DNA of 49,785 bases. Source: an uncultured Akkermansia sp. Lineage in GTDB: Bacteria; Verrucomicrobiota; Verrucomicrobiia; Verrucomicrobiales; Akkermansiaceae. Where the stretch lies: contig CANQGG010000011.1 in the NCBI GenBank assembly GCA_947601655.1, positions 1 through 49,785 on the forward strand, written 5' to 3'. The translations under genes and the position numbers were made by a program. This document shows, one piece after another, positions 42,165 through 49,785 of this stretch; positions within the stretch are counted from its first letter, which is position 1, and each line of letters begins with the position of its first letter. Below the pieces are notes generated by a model. That model did no database searches. It worked only from the letters and a program-made list of their open reading frames with translations, and had not been told where the DNA came from.

Positions 42165-43535
42165 ATGATCAGCATCATTTCAGACAAGGAACTTCCCGCA
42201 GCTGAGGCAGGCCTGTGGGTCAGAGCACAGCAGGCAGTCGATGCAAAGAACTACAAGTATGCTGTGAGTATACTCCGCACGCTCATCAAACGTTCTCCCG
42301 GCTTTCTGAGCGGTCGTAAGATGCTCCGCGCCTGTGAGGTGAAAGTAGTTCCGGATGCTGGGCGCAAAACTTCTCTTTTCTCCGGGGTGCGACTCACTAC
42401 GTCGCGGCGTGATCCGGAGACAACCATCACTACGATTGAGGATGATCTCGAGAAAGATCCTTACTCCGTGGCAGCAAACGAAGCGCTGTTTGCCGCGGCA
42501 ACAGACCTCAATCTTCCCGATCTGGCTGCTTTCGCCCTGGAAACAATCTGCCAGGGACAGCCAAATCCCAAGAAACACCTTCATCTGCTGGCCAGCCATT
42601 ACATCCGCAATGAGCAGTTTGCTGAAGCAGCGGACACCTACCGAAGAGTTCTTCAAATCGACCGCACCGACCCTGTGGCCCAGCGTGGCGAAAAGGATTG
42701 TGCCGCACGCGCTTCCATGAAACAGGGCAACTGGGAAGGCGCCGGCGATTTCCGCTCCAAGATGAAGAATAAAAATGCCACGACGGAGCTGGAGACTGCT
42801 GATAAGGTGGGGCTCACACGCGCTGAGATGGAGTCTCGCCTCGCCCAGCTCTCTGAACAGTATGCCGCGGATAATACCAATCTTCAGGTGGTAAAGAGTA
42901 TCGCGTCGGTCTACGAGCAAATGGAAGATTACGGCAACGCGTATTCCTTCTATGCCTATGCGTTCCAGCTGAGTGGATCTGCTGATTTCTCCATCAATGA
43001 TAAAGCCATGGAGATGCGTGAAAAGGTACTGCGGACAGAACTTGCCCAGTACCAACAGGCAGTGGATGCTGATCCAAACAATGAAGAGGCTAAAGCGGCT
43101 CTTGCCCAGCGCCGAAAAGAGATTGCTCAGATGTCCGTCGCCGATGCGAAGGCACGTGTGGAAGCCAATCCCACCGATGCTCAGCTGCAATTCAAGTATG
43201 GTCAGGCTCTTTACGAAGCAGAGCAATTTTCCGAAGCCATCCCTGCTCTGCAGCGGGCTCGAACCAACCCGAACCTGCGCGTGAAAGCCATGCTGATGCT
43301 CGGTCGTTGCTACGCTTCCAAAAACATGACAGACATGGCCATTCGCCAGCTTGAGGAAGCTAATGCTGAGCAGGTCAACATGGATGACACCAAAAAGGAG
43401 CTCCTTTACCTCATCGGCAATCTCTACGAGACTGCCGGCAACAAAGAAAAAGCCCTCGAGAATTTCAAGACCATCTACGAAATTGATTACGGCTACAAGG
43501 ATGTTGCCCAGAAGGTTGAATCAGCCTACAGTTAA
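42165..43535 (+). CDS. TPR-repeat protein
   Basis: A 456-residue helical-repeat protein with no signal peptide. Tetratricopeptide-type helices run through most of its length, for example YAVSILRTLIKRSPGFLSGR, AEAADTYRRVLQIDRTDP, DYGNAYSFYAYAFQLSG, FSEAIPALQRARTNPN and NKEKALENFKTIYEIDYGYK. A Lys/Asp/Glu-rich coiled stretch (~190-300) links two groups of repeats. Such proteins scaffold complexes; the partner is unknown. It is monocistronic by appearance: a divergent gene lies upstream and an intrinsic terminator lies 49 nt downstream. No Shine-Dalgarno precedes ATG 42165. Confidence 0.88.
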   Translation: MISIISDKELPAAEAGLWVRAQQAVDAKNYKYAVSILRTLIKRSPGFLSGRKMLRACEVKVVPDAGRKTSLFSGVRLTTSRRDPETTITTIEDDLEKDPYSVAANEALFAAATDLNLPDLAAFALETICQGQPNPKKHLHLLASHYIRNEQFAEAADTYRRVLQIDRTDPVAQRGEKDCAARASMKQGNWEGAGDFRSKMKNKNATTELETADKVGLTRAEMESRLAQLSEQYAADNTNLQVVKSIASVYEQMEDYGNAYSFYAYAFQLSGSADFSINDKAMEMREKVLRTELAQYQQAVDADPNNEEAKAALAQRRKEIAQMSVADAKARVEANPTDAQLQFKYGQALYEAEQFSEAIPALQRARTNPNLRVKAMLMLGRCYASKNMTDMAIRQLEEANAEQVNMDDTKKELLYLIGNLYETAGNKEKALENFKTIYEIDYGYKDVAQKVESAYS

Positions 43536-43583
43536 TTTTCCTATTGCACGGCCACCGTGCCTGCAAAGTCTTCATAGTATCCC

Positions 43584-43616
43584 GGGGAAGAGGTTTGCAC
43601 CTCTTCCCCGCTTTTT
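43584..43616 (+). terminator. Intrinsic terminator after the TPR gene
   Basis: GGGGAAGAGG (43584-43593) and CCTCTTCCCC (43600-43609) form a perfect 10-bp stem with a 6-nt loop, followed by GCTTTTT. A smaller hairpin GCACGG/CCGTGC lies 37 nt upstream. Confidence 0.95.
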
Positions 43617-43725
43617 GTATGCTGTTCACGAAATTCCTGCAGGGGAGCGAGGAATTGTGACGATGCAAAAATCCGGGTTTGAAGGATAAAGCAGAGTCTT
43701 GCCATAAGAGGAGCGGTATGATAAG

Positions 43726-44667
43726 ATGTTCCTCGTGGATGCAAAACTTATCATCATAGGAACAGGGCCTGCAGGTTACACGGCCGCAATCTACGCAGCG
43801 CGTGCGGACTTATCGCCGCTTGTCTTTACCGGCAGCCAGATGGGAGGGCAGCTCACTACCACCACAGAGATTGAAAATTTCCCGGGTTTCCCAGATGGTA
43901 TTCAGGGACCGGAACTCATGTTCAACATGAGTCAACAAGCAGAAAAATTTGGCGCTAAATTAGTCTACGAAGAGGTCGTATCCGTGAAAAAAGACGACGT
44001 CACAAAGCTCTTTGAGGTCACAACCTCAGCACGTTCCTACACTGCACAGGCAGTCATCATCGCTACTGGAGCAACGGCGCGCTATCTCGGTTTGCCGGGA
44101 GAAGAAGGGCTTATTGGACACGGACTCACCGCGTGTGCCACCTGCGACGGCGCTTTCTACCGTGATGTGCCGGTGTGCGTAGTGGGTGGTGGCGACAGCG
44201 CCTGCGAAGAGGCACATTTCCTTACTCGCTTTGCAGAGCGAGTGTATCTCATTCACCGCCGCGATACCCTGCGTGCCAGTGCAGCCATGCAGCAGCGCGT
44301 GCTGAATCACGCGAAAATTCATCCCGTCTGGAATTCGACGATTACCAGCTACAAAAAGGGGAAGGATGGCGAGCTATGTGGAGTGACCCTACGCAACACC
44401 CAAACCAATGAACTGAGCGAGCTATCGGTAAGCTGCGTATTTGTAGCAATCGGTCATGTGCCAAACAGCGCCTGCGTGGCAGAGCTTGTGGACCTTGATC
44501 CTTCCGGCTTCATTATCCGCTGCAACGGGGGCGCCTCTACCAAGACACCCGGACTTTTCGCCGCAGGTGATGTGGCAGATCCCGTATATCGCCAGGCGAT
44601 CTCCGCAGCCGGAATGGGCTGCTGGGCTGCATTGGAAGCTGAGCGCTACCTACTACAAAACGCCTGA
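43726..44667 (+). CDS. trxB: Thioredoxin reductase
   Basis: A 313-residue FAD-dependent NADPH:thioredoxin oxidoreductase. The FAD loop is IIGTGPAGYTAAIYAARA. The redox-active Cys pair is in TACATCDGAFY (CxxC). The NADPH loop is VVGGGDSACEEAHFLTRF followed by YLIHRRDTLRAS, whose HRR marks NADPH preference. The C-terminal FAD segment is GLFAAGDVADPVYRQAISAAGMG. It maintains thiol reduction in the cytoplasm. AGAGGAG lies 13-19 nt before the ATG, somewhat far for a ribosome site. It follows a terminator and is followed 38 nt later by the Sel1 lipoprotein gene. Confidence 0.95.
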   Translation: MFLVDAKLIIIGTGPAGYTAAIYAARADLSPLVFTGSQMGGQLTTTTEIENFPGFPDGIQGPELMFNMSQQAEKFGAKLVYEEVVSVKKDDVTKLFEVTTSARSYTAQAVIIATGATARYLGLPGEEGLIGHGLTACATCDGAFYRDVPVCVVGGGDSACEEAHFLTRFAERVYLIHRRDTLRASAAMQQRVLNHAKIHPVWNSTITSYKKGKDGELCGVTLRNTQTNELSELSVSCVFVAIGHVPNSACVAELVDLDPSGFIIRCNGGASTKTPGLFAAGDVADPVYRQAISAAGMGCWAALEAERYLLQNA

Positions 44668-44705
44668 ACTGAACTTCCCAACGAATTTTCACTCACTCGG
44701 TTATT

Positions 44706-45344
44706 ATGAATATTCGACTCTGTCTTCTCGCTGTTGCCTCCATCCTCGTGTTCTCCTGCGAAGCCGATCCCACACACCAGGCAGAATATCTTCGTGGTGC
44801 GGCATTGTACGACACAAAACAGTATGGCGAAGCGCTCCCACTGCTGAGATTTTCTGCAGAAGCCGGCAACACGGACGCTCAGTTATTGCTTGCCAAATGC
44901 TATGACTTCGGTTATGGCGTTGCAACCAATCTACAAGAAGCCGTCAAGTGGTATACTGCTGCCGCAGAAGCCGGCAATGCAAATGCTCAGGATAATCTTG
45001 CCTCTTGCTACCTGACCGGCTCTGGCGTACCGAAGAATCTTACCAGGGCTTTTGATCTGTATTCTAAAGCAGCCGCGCAAAATGACCCCTCGGCCCTCAA
45101 TAACCTCGGTCTATGCTACCGCAATGGGGAGGGCTGCCAGCAGGATTCTCTCAAAGCTGCAGACTGCTTCCGCCGCGCCGCTGAAATGGGCAATGCCAAT
45201 GCTCAATATAATCTCGGCCGCAGCTATTTCCACGGTCTTGGCGTTCCGTTGGATCTGGAGCAGGCGCGCTATTGGGTAAAAAAAGCCGCCGCCCAAGGTC
45301 ACAAGAACGCTACGGCTTTCATGCAAGATAACGATTGGATGTGA
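44706..45344 (+). CDS. Sel1-repeat lipoprotein
   Basis: A 212-residue exported protein. The N terminus MNIRLCLLAVASILVFSC is a signal with lipobox LVFSC, so it is probably lipidated. The mature chain has about five Sel1/TPR-like repeats: YGEALPLLRFSAEAGNTDAQ, LAKCYDFGYGVATNLQEAVK, LASCYLTGSGVPKNLTRAFD, LGLCYRNGEGCQQDSLKAAD and LGRSYFHGLGVPLDLEQARY. They could dock other periplasmic or outer-membrane proteins. Cys recurs at the same place in several repeats, as in the larger Sel1 protein at 14.4 kb, so the two share ancestry or constraint. sua5 begins 21 nt later. Confidence 0.88.
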   Translation: MNIRLCLLAVASILVFSCEADPTHQAEYLRGAALYDTKQYGEALPLLRFSAEAGNTDAQLLLAKCYDFGYGVATNLQEAVKWYTAAAEAGNANAQDNLASCYLTGSGVPKNLTRAFDLYSKAAAQNDPSALNNLGLCYRNGEGCQQDSLKAADCFRRAAEMGNANAQYNLGRSYFHGLGVPLDLEQARYWVKKAAAQGHKNATAFMQDNDWM

Positions 45345-45365
45345 GACAGTCATCACACTCGACGC

Positions 45366-46418
45366 ATGATGGACACGCGAGTCTTTCATCTGGAACCCGG
45401 CAGTAGTAAGTCCGCTGCTGCGTATCGCGATGTGGCCGCCCTTTTATCCGATGGTCAGCTAGTGGCTCTCCCCACAGAGACGGTATACGGTCTAGCGGCG
45501 GACGCAATGAATGAACAAGCTGTGGCCGACGTTTTTGCGGTGAAAGAGCGTCCGCATTTTGACCCCCTCATCTGTCATCTGCCGGATGCTCAAGCCATTG
45601 AAACCATTGCCGAGGTACCGACTGATATTCAGAAACTTGTTAGCAGATTGGCGGAAAATTTTTGGCCGGGTCCCATGACCCTCATTTTGCCGCGCAAGAG
45701 TTGCGTACCGGATATCGTCACGAGTGGACTGCCCACCGTGGCATGTCGAGTTCCACAACACGAAGTAATGCGAGGTGTAGCCAAAGCCCTCGGGCGCCCC
45801 ATCGCTGCGCCTAGCGCCAACCGCTTCGGACACATCTCCCCCACGAGCGCCGCCGCTGTGCAAAAGGAGCTCGGCGGACGCATTCCGCTCATCGTGGATG
45901 CAGGAGCCTGCTCAGAGGGACTGGAGAGCACCATACTGCGTCCCTGTCTGGATGAGAAAGGCAAGCCTGCTGTAGAGATACTACGGCAGGGACCAATCAC
46001 TGTGGAGAGAATTCGTGAGATCTGTCGAGTTTTGAAACCGACCAAATCAGCCCAGAAAAGCCCTGTTGCTCCGGGACAACTCCCCTCCCACTACGCTCCC
46101 TCGAAACCGCTCTCTCTGCTTAATGCGAAGAAAAATTTCACTCCTCAGGTCGGTATCCGCTACGGTCTCATCTCGTACCGGGGAGATTCTCCTCTGGCAG
46201 AACAGGAGTGCTGGCAGCACATTATCGCCCTATCACCCGGCAGTGGACGCCTCGCGGAGGCGGCAGTGCGCCTTTTCGCCGTGATGCGCACCATGGACGA
46301 GAGAGAAGATATTGACCAAATCGTGGCAGAGGAACTGCCGGAGACCGGACTTGGACGCGCCATGATGGATCGCCTTCGCCGCGCAGCCGCTGCCAACACC
46401 CTGCCCAATCCAGCGTGA
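45366..46418 (+). CDS. sua5: L-threonylcarbamoyladenylate synthase (Sua5 type)
   Basis: A 350-residue enzyme making threonylcarbamoyl-AMP for the tRNA t6A37 modification. The YrdC domain is at ~15-205, with LVALPTETVYGLAADAMN, FAVKERPHFDPLICHL, FWPGPMTLILPR, PTVACRVPQHEV, IAAPSANRFGHISPTSA and GLESTILRPCLD. A linker with GQLPSHYAPSKPLSLL and the C-terminal Sua5 domain (~240-350) follow, so this is the long Sua5 form rather than short TsaC. ATG 45366 is chosen; a second ATG follows immediately. Its TGA overlaps the GTG start of the next gene (GTGA). Confidence 0.93.
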   Translation: MMDTRVFHLEPGSSKSAAAYRDVAALLSDGQLVALPTETVYGLAADAMNEQAVADVFAVKERPHFDPLICHLPDAQAIETIAEVPTDIQKLVSRLAENFWPGPMTLILPRKSCVPDIVTSGLPTVACRVPQHEVMRGVAKALGRPIAAPSANRFGHISPTSAAAVQKELGGRIPLIVDAGACSEGLESTILRPCLDEKGKPAVEILRQGPITVERIREICRVLKPTKSAQKSPVAPGQLPSHYAPSKPLSLLNAKKNFTPQVGIRYGLISYRGDSPLAEQECWQHIIALSPGSGRLAEAAVRLFAVMRTMDEREDIDQIVAEELPETGLGRAMMDRLRRAAAANTLPNPA

Positions 46419-46909
46419 AACGAACACTGAAAAAGATTTACCTCGCCGCGGCTCTGCGTTTGGTGCACGCAGCGATCTGCGAGCTTCCGAAGCTGGACAA
46501 AAAGGCAGAGGAAGAATGCCTCTCATTGCCCACGGGAATAAGTTACGCCATTTCTACCGGGTACAAGGCTCCCACACTCTTCGTGCAGTGGGACGGTTCC
46601 GAGCTGCGACGTCTCAGCGAAGAGCCTCAGCAGAGGTGCTGCAAACTGTCCATCAAAACGCTGGCAGATGCTTTCATTCTGCTCACCGGTCGTATGAGTT
46701 TGGCGCATCTCTACGCACGACATGGACTCATCGTGACCGGGGAGATAGCAGATGTGATGCGTCTGGCCAGACTGGTGAATCTGGCGGAGTGCTACCTGTT
46801 CCCGCCATTCATCACGCGGCGTATTCTGCCGGAGCTTCCGCGATTGCAGGCCTCCCCTCTGCGCCTGTACGCACGGATCATTTTCGGATTCCTCACCAAT
46901 CGCTACTAA
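46415..46909 (+). CDS. SCP2-like lipid-binding domain protein
   Basis: A 164-residue protein that resembles the SCP2 sterol-carrier fold: TLFVQWDGSELRRLSEEP, CCKLSIKTLADAFILLTGRM, then HGLIVTGEIADVMRLARLVN, which matches the typical end of the SCP2 beta-sheet/helix unit. The ligand is probably a lipid or acyl chain, and the resemblance is moderate. The start is GTG 46415, overlapping the sua5 stop by 4 nt, and the stop TAA overlaps the next ATG by one base (TAATG). It is thus tightly coupled between tRNA modification and alcohol metabolism. There is no signal peptide. Confidence 0.65.
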   Translation: MKRTLKKIYLAAALRLVHAAICELPKLDKKAEEECLSLPTGISYAISTGYKAPTLFVQWDGSELRRLSEEPQQRCCKLSIKTLADAFILLTGRMSLAHLYARHGLIVTGEIADVMRLARLVNLAECYLFPPFITRRILPELPRLQASPLRLYARIIFGFLTNRY

Positions 46910-48093
46910 TGCAACCTCCCTACTTCGAATACCACAATCCCGTTAAAATCCTCTGTGGAGAAAACGCATTGGATCGCATTCCCTCTGAGTTATATCGACT
47001 GGCGGCATCACGTCCCATGCTGCTCACGGATGCCGTGCTGCAAAGGCTGGGGATGAACGAGCTCTTGCTGGAGATCCTGAAAGCCGAGGGTTGTCCCCCT
47101 GTCTGTTCCTTCACGGATATTCCGGTAGATTCCTCGCTCAGTGTCGTCAACCGTATCGCTGCTCTCTACCGCGAAAATGACTGCGATTCCCTGCTCGCCC
47201 TAGGCGGAGGATCAGTGATTGATACGGCAAAAGGCGTGCACCTCGTGCTCTCCAGCAATACGGATGATATCCTCTCGCTCAGCGGCATGGAAAATATGCA
47301 ACGCGGCAGACATATCCCCTTCATCGTGATTCCTACCACCGCCGGCACAGGGTCAGAATGCACCGGCGTAGCGGTCATTCGCAACGAATCACAGGAAGTG
47401 AAAATGGAATTCCTCTCCCCTTTCGTCGCTCCTGATGCCGCCGTACTTGACCCGCGAATGACTCTTCGACTTCCCCCGCGCGCTACAGCTTCCACGGGAA
47501 TAGACGCTCTCTGCCACGCGATTGAAGCTTACTCCTGTCTCCAGAAGAATCCGCTGAGCGATGCACACGCCTCGGCAGCAATCCGTCTGATAGCTCAGCA
47601 TCTGATCCCGGCTGTAGAAAATGGCACCGATGTGACGCATCGACTCTGCATGGCTCTCGCCGCCACTCTCGCCGGCATCGCTTTTTCCAACTCCATGGTG
47701 GGAGCAGTGCATGCCATCGGCCATGCATTGGGTGGAGTCTGTCATCTACCTCATGCGGATGTGATGTCGGTTCTTCTGCCGCACGTGATGCGTTTTAATC
47801 TGCCCAAGGCGAGTCAACACTACGCGGAGATTTTACCAATGCTGGCAGGATGGGAAAAAGCAGCCTCCACTCCAAAAGAGGAGAGGGCAAAGGCGGTGAT
47901 CCACTGCGTGGAAGATATTACTGCCCACCTGCACGAGCTCTGCGGTCTCCCAGTGCGTCTCAGAGATATGCAAGCACAAAAGAGTGATTTTCCCCGTGTA
48001 GCTCGAACGGCAATCAACGATGGCGCTCTCATCGTGAATCCCGTCTCCCTCTCTGCTGAGCAAGTCGAGCAAATCCTGCACCAAGCCTACTAA
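46909..48093 (+). CDS. Iron-containing alcohol dehydrogenase
   Basis: A 394-residue group III dehydrogenase. The N-terminal NAD(P) fold carries LLALGGGSVIDTAKGV, followed by FIVIPTTAGTGSECTGVAVI. Metal-site residues are in DALCHAIEAYSC and MVGAVHAIGHALGGVCHLPHADVM. Group members reduce aldehydes or oxidise primary alcohols. ATG 46909 is fixed by the TAATG junction with the preceding gene; the longer in-frame opening to 46516 runs through that gene and is rejected. The aldehyde dehydrogenase starts 6 nt later, so the pair likely converts an alcohol to a carboxylate or the reverse, through an aldehyde. Confidence 0.92.
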   Translation: MQPPYFEYHNPVKILCGENALDRIPSELYRLAASRPMLLTDAVLQRLGMNELLLEILKAEGCPPVCSFTDIPVDSSLSVVNRIAALYRENDCDSLLALGGGSVIDTAKGVHLVLSSNTDDILSLSGMENMQRGRHIPFIVIPTTAGTGSECTGVAVIRNESQEVKMEFLSPFVAPDAAVLDPRMTLRLPPRATASTGIDALCHAIEAYSCLQKNPLSDAHASAAIRLIAQHLIPAVENGTDVTHRLCMALAATLAGIAFSNSMVGAVHAIGHALGGVCHLPHADVMSVLLPHVMRFNLPKASQHYAEILPMLAGWEKAASTPKEERAKAVIHCVEDITAHLHELCGLPVRLRDMQAQKSDFPRVARTAINDGALIVNPVSLSAEQVEQILHQAY

Positions 48094-48099
48094 AAAAGT

Positions 48100-49464
48100 A
48101 TGCAAGAACTCCTCGATCTCCAGAAAAAATTTTTTCGCAGTGGAGCGACACGCCCCTTCGCCTTCCGGCAAGAATCCTTGAAACGCCTTCAGTGCGCCCT
48201 CCGCGAGAATGAACAGGAACTAGCTCTCGCGCTCCGAAAGGATCTCGGAAAAAGTTCGGCAGAATCCTACATGTGCGAGATCGGCATGTGTCTCAACTCC
48301 GTACGAGAAGCTCTCAACCATCTCAAAAAATGGACTTCGCCACGACGGGTCAGTACACCTCTTTCCCAATTCCCGGCCTCCTCGCACATCCTGCCGGAGC
48401 CGTACGGCGTGGCTCTCATCATGAGTCCGTGGAACTACCCCATTCTGCTGAGCATTGATCCTCTAATCTCTGCCTTAGCGGCGGGGAACTGCTGCGTTTT
48501 ACGCTTCTCCCGCAGTGCGCCGAACACCGCGGAGACGTTGGAAAACATGCTCTCTGCTATTTTCCCACGCGAATACGTCTGTCCCGTCCGCGGAGATACC
48601 GAAACCGCGCAGCAACTCCTCAGCCTTCCCTTCGATACAATTTTCTTCACGGGTAGCCCAGGCGTTGGCAAACAAATCATGCGCTCCGCGGCAGAGCATC
48701 TTATCCCCGTCACGCTGGAGCTTGGAGGGAAGAGCCCCTGCATCGTCGATTCCTCAGCGGATATCCCCCTCGCAGCTCGCCGTATCGCCTTCGGAAAAAT
48801 CCTCAACGCCGGTCAAACTTGCGTGGCTCCTGATTATCTCCTGATCCACCGAAGCAGGAAAGAGGAATTCTGTCGGGAATTCGCTCGAGCCGTGCGCGAA
48901 ATGCTCGGAGAGAATCCCACTGAAAACGAGGACTATACCCATATCGTCAGCGAGCGTCACTTTCAGCGTTTGCTCGGCCTTATGCAGGGAGTCTCAATCA
49001 TCTGTGGCGGTCGATCCGAAAAACAACGCCTGTGCATTGAACCCGCACTACTTGGAAACGTCACTCCGGATTCTCCTTGCATGGAGGAAGAAATTTTTGG
49101 CCCTCTCCTTCCTGTCATTCCCTACGATTCCCTCGACGAAGTGGAGGAGTTTGTGCTACCTCGCCCGAAACCTCTCGCCTGCTACATCTTCACACAGGAT
49201 AACACCGTGGAGAAACGGCTGCTCTCCTCCATCAGCTCCGGCGGCGCATGTGTGAACGATACTGTTGTTCACCTCGCGGTTCCCTCTCTTCCCTTTGGCG
49301 GCGTGGGTGAAAGCGGCATGGGCGCTTACCACGGGAAAACAGGCTTCGATACTTTTTCACACGCCAAAGGTGTGCTGCGTCGTGCAACGTGGCTCGACCT
49401 TCCCTTCCGCTATGCTCCGCTCACCGGTGCTAAGCAGAGAATTCTGAGACTCTTCCTTCGTTGA
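48100..49464 (+). CDS. Aldehyde dehydrogenase, class 3-like
   Basis: A 454-residue NAD(P)-dependent aldehyde dehydrogenase of the short class 3/ALDH3 type. Substrate- and cofactor-site motifs are LIMSPWNYPILLSIDPLISA, FFTGSPGVGKQIM, TLELGGKSPCIVD (catalytic Glu) and NAGQTCVAPDYLLI (catalytic Cys). EEEIFGPLLPVIPY and LPFGGVGESGMGAYHGKTGF follow. ALDH3 enzymes often act on medium- and long-chain or aromatic aldehydes. The gene starts 6 nt after the alcohol dehydrogenase stop, so the two form one unit. No clear terminator is seen before the IS end. Confidence 0.93.
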   Translation: MQELLDLQKKFFRSGATRPFAFRQESLKRLQCALRENEQELALALRKDLGKSSAESYMCEIGMCLNSVREALNHLKKWTSPRRVSTPLSQFPASSHILPEPYGVALIMSPWNYPILLSIDPLISALAAGNCCVLRFSRSAPNTAETLENMLSAIFPREYVCPVRGDTETAQQLLSLPFDTIFFTGSPGVGKQIMRSAAEHLIPVTLELGGKSPCIVDSSADIPLAARRIAFGKILNAGQTCVAPDYLLIHRSRKEEFCREFARAVREMLGENPTENEDYTHIVSERHFQRLLGLMQGVSIICGGRSEKQRLCIEPALLGNVTPDSPCMEEEIFGPLLPVIPYDSLDEVEEFVLPRPKPLACYIFTQDNTVEKRLLSSISSGGACVNDTVVHLAVPSLPFGGVGESGMGAYHGKTGFDTFSHAKGVLRRATWLDLPFRYAPLTGAKQRILRLFLR

Positions 49465-49578
49465 ATTTTCCTGCCTCGCATGTGCTCACCTCCACATCCG
49501 TCCCAAGAAAATGTATCTCATGGGCGGGAAGCATGATGATAGCAGGAGTTGGCGATTTTTGGGCAAATCCATAAAACT

Positions 49579-49785
49579 TTACGTGCTATCGAGCACTAAA
49601 ACCTCTTCCGTCCCAGCCATGTCATATGGTTGGTTTAGCCACGAAAACAGGTTCTGCGTGCTCAGCAGTGATATTCGTAGGTAGTGAACCAATCCTCCCA
49701 GCGACCACCGATGCGAAGCGCGTCGCTTGAGCACTTTCACGAGTAAATAGGCAATCATGGCTACCCATATCTGTGATCTCACTGC
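49579..49785 (-). mobile_element. 3' end of an IS4-type transposase gene (runs off the edge)
   Basis: The last 68 residues of a DDE transposase, open through the right edge. The pattern AVRSQIWVAMIAYLLVKVLK, then SLGGLVHYLRISLLSTQNLF, is the C-terminal helical end of IS4-family transposases. The true start is outside the window, so the internal GTG seen here is not a start. The stop is TAA (49581-49579). The terminal inverted repeat should lie in the ~100 nt left of it but I cannot identify it without the other end. It is the only mobile element recognised here. Confidence 0.82.

Noticed and set aside
42180..43226. A 348-codon minus-strand frame opposite the TPR gene
   Set aside because: Shadow frame; the TPR frame has repeat periodicity and a downstream terminator.
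1..49785. tRNA, rRNA, CRISPR array or prophage
   Set aside because: No acceptor/T-arm patterns, rRNA segments, spaced repeat arrays or phage structural genes were found in the gaps I read.

Overview
The window reads as chromosome of a Gram-negative bacterium of the Verrucomicrobiota, most likely close to Akkermansia. This is an inference from gene content: an LpxC-FabZ fusion (lipid A outer membrane), a PUR/DUF3276 protein, two bactofilins, a large autotransporter with an Akkermansia-like signal peptide, and many starts without a Shine-Dalgarno sequence. No marker was compared with a database. Base composition is around 50-55% GC, with AT-richer stretches at about 12.9-16.3 kb and 36-38 kb. 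I found no rRNA, tRNA or CRISPR array.

Layout. 1-4884 (+): end of a Lys/Ala/Pro-repeat basic protein, a DksA-like protein, rpmG, rpsR, a strongly structured non-coding stretch ending in a terminator, folE2, and an 830-residue orphan protein. 4898-12811 (-): M16 protease, DJ-1 protein, smpB, rpoZ, then nadE and proS, with a 443-nt gene-free gap between rpoZ and nadE. 12962-16289: an AT-richer island with a small orphan, a polytopic membrane protein, a secreted Sel1-repeat protein and a large inverted repeat carrying a promoter. 16328-21274 (+): a PUR protein, a GT4 glucosyltransferase, a GH57 protein, a small (p)ppGpp-hydrolase-like HD protein, and dxr. 21298-37366 (-): rnr, a lipoprotein, a UvrA paralogue, two bactofilins, ubiE/menG, isocitrate dehydrogenase, a small membrane protein, lpxC-fabZ, a DUF3737 beta-helix and the autotransporter. 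37977-40578 (+): khpA and priA. 40571-42038 (-): two overlapping pseudouridine synthases. 42165-49464 (+): a TPR protein, trxB, a Sel1 lipoprotein, sua5, an SCP2-like protein, an iron-type alcohol dehydrogenase and an aldehyde dehydrogenase. The right edge carries the 3' end of an IS4-type transposase.

Most of the window is housekeeping: translation (S18, L33, ProRS, SmpB, two pseudouridine synthases, Sua5), transcription (omega, DksA-like), cofactors (folate, NAD, isoprenoid, quinone), envelope (lipid A, autotransporter, lipoproteins) and DNA maintenance (PriA, UvrA paralogue).

The most unusual signals are: (1) an apparently perfect crossing pair of helices, i.e. an H-type pseudoknot, followed by an intrinsic terminator just before folE2; (2) a GH57 protein lacking the expected catalytic glutamate, in an overlapping operon with a glycosyltransferase and an alarmone-type hydrolase; (3) a bactofilin with an N-terminal zinc ribbon, overlapping a plain bactofilin; (4) coenzyme-site residues that mark isocitrate dehydrogenase as NAD-type; (5) mirrored inverted repeats around the PUR promoter and upstream of the autotransporter; (6) promoters placed almost on the start codons of proS and dxr, suggesting leaderless or near-leaderless mRNAs.
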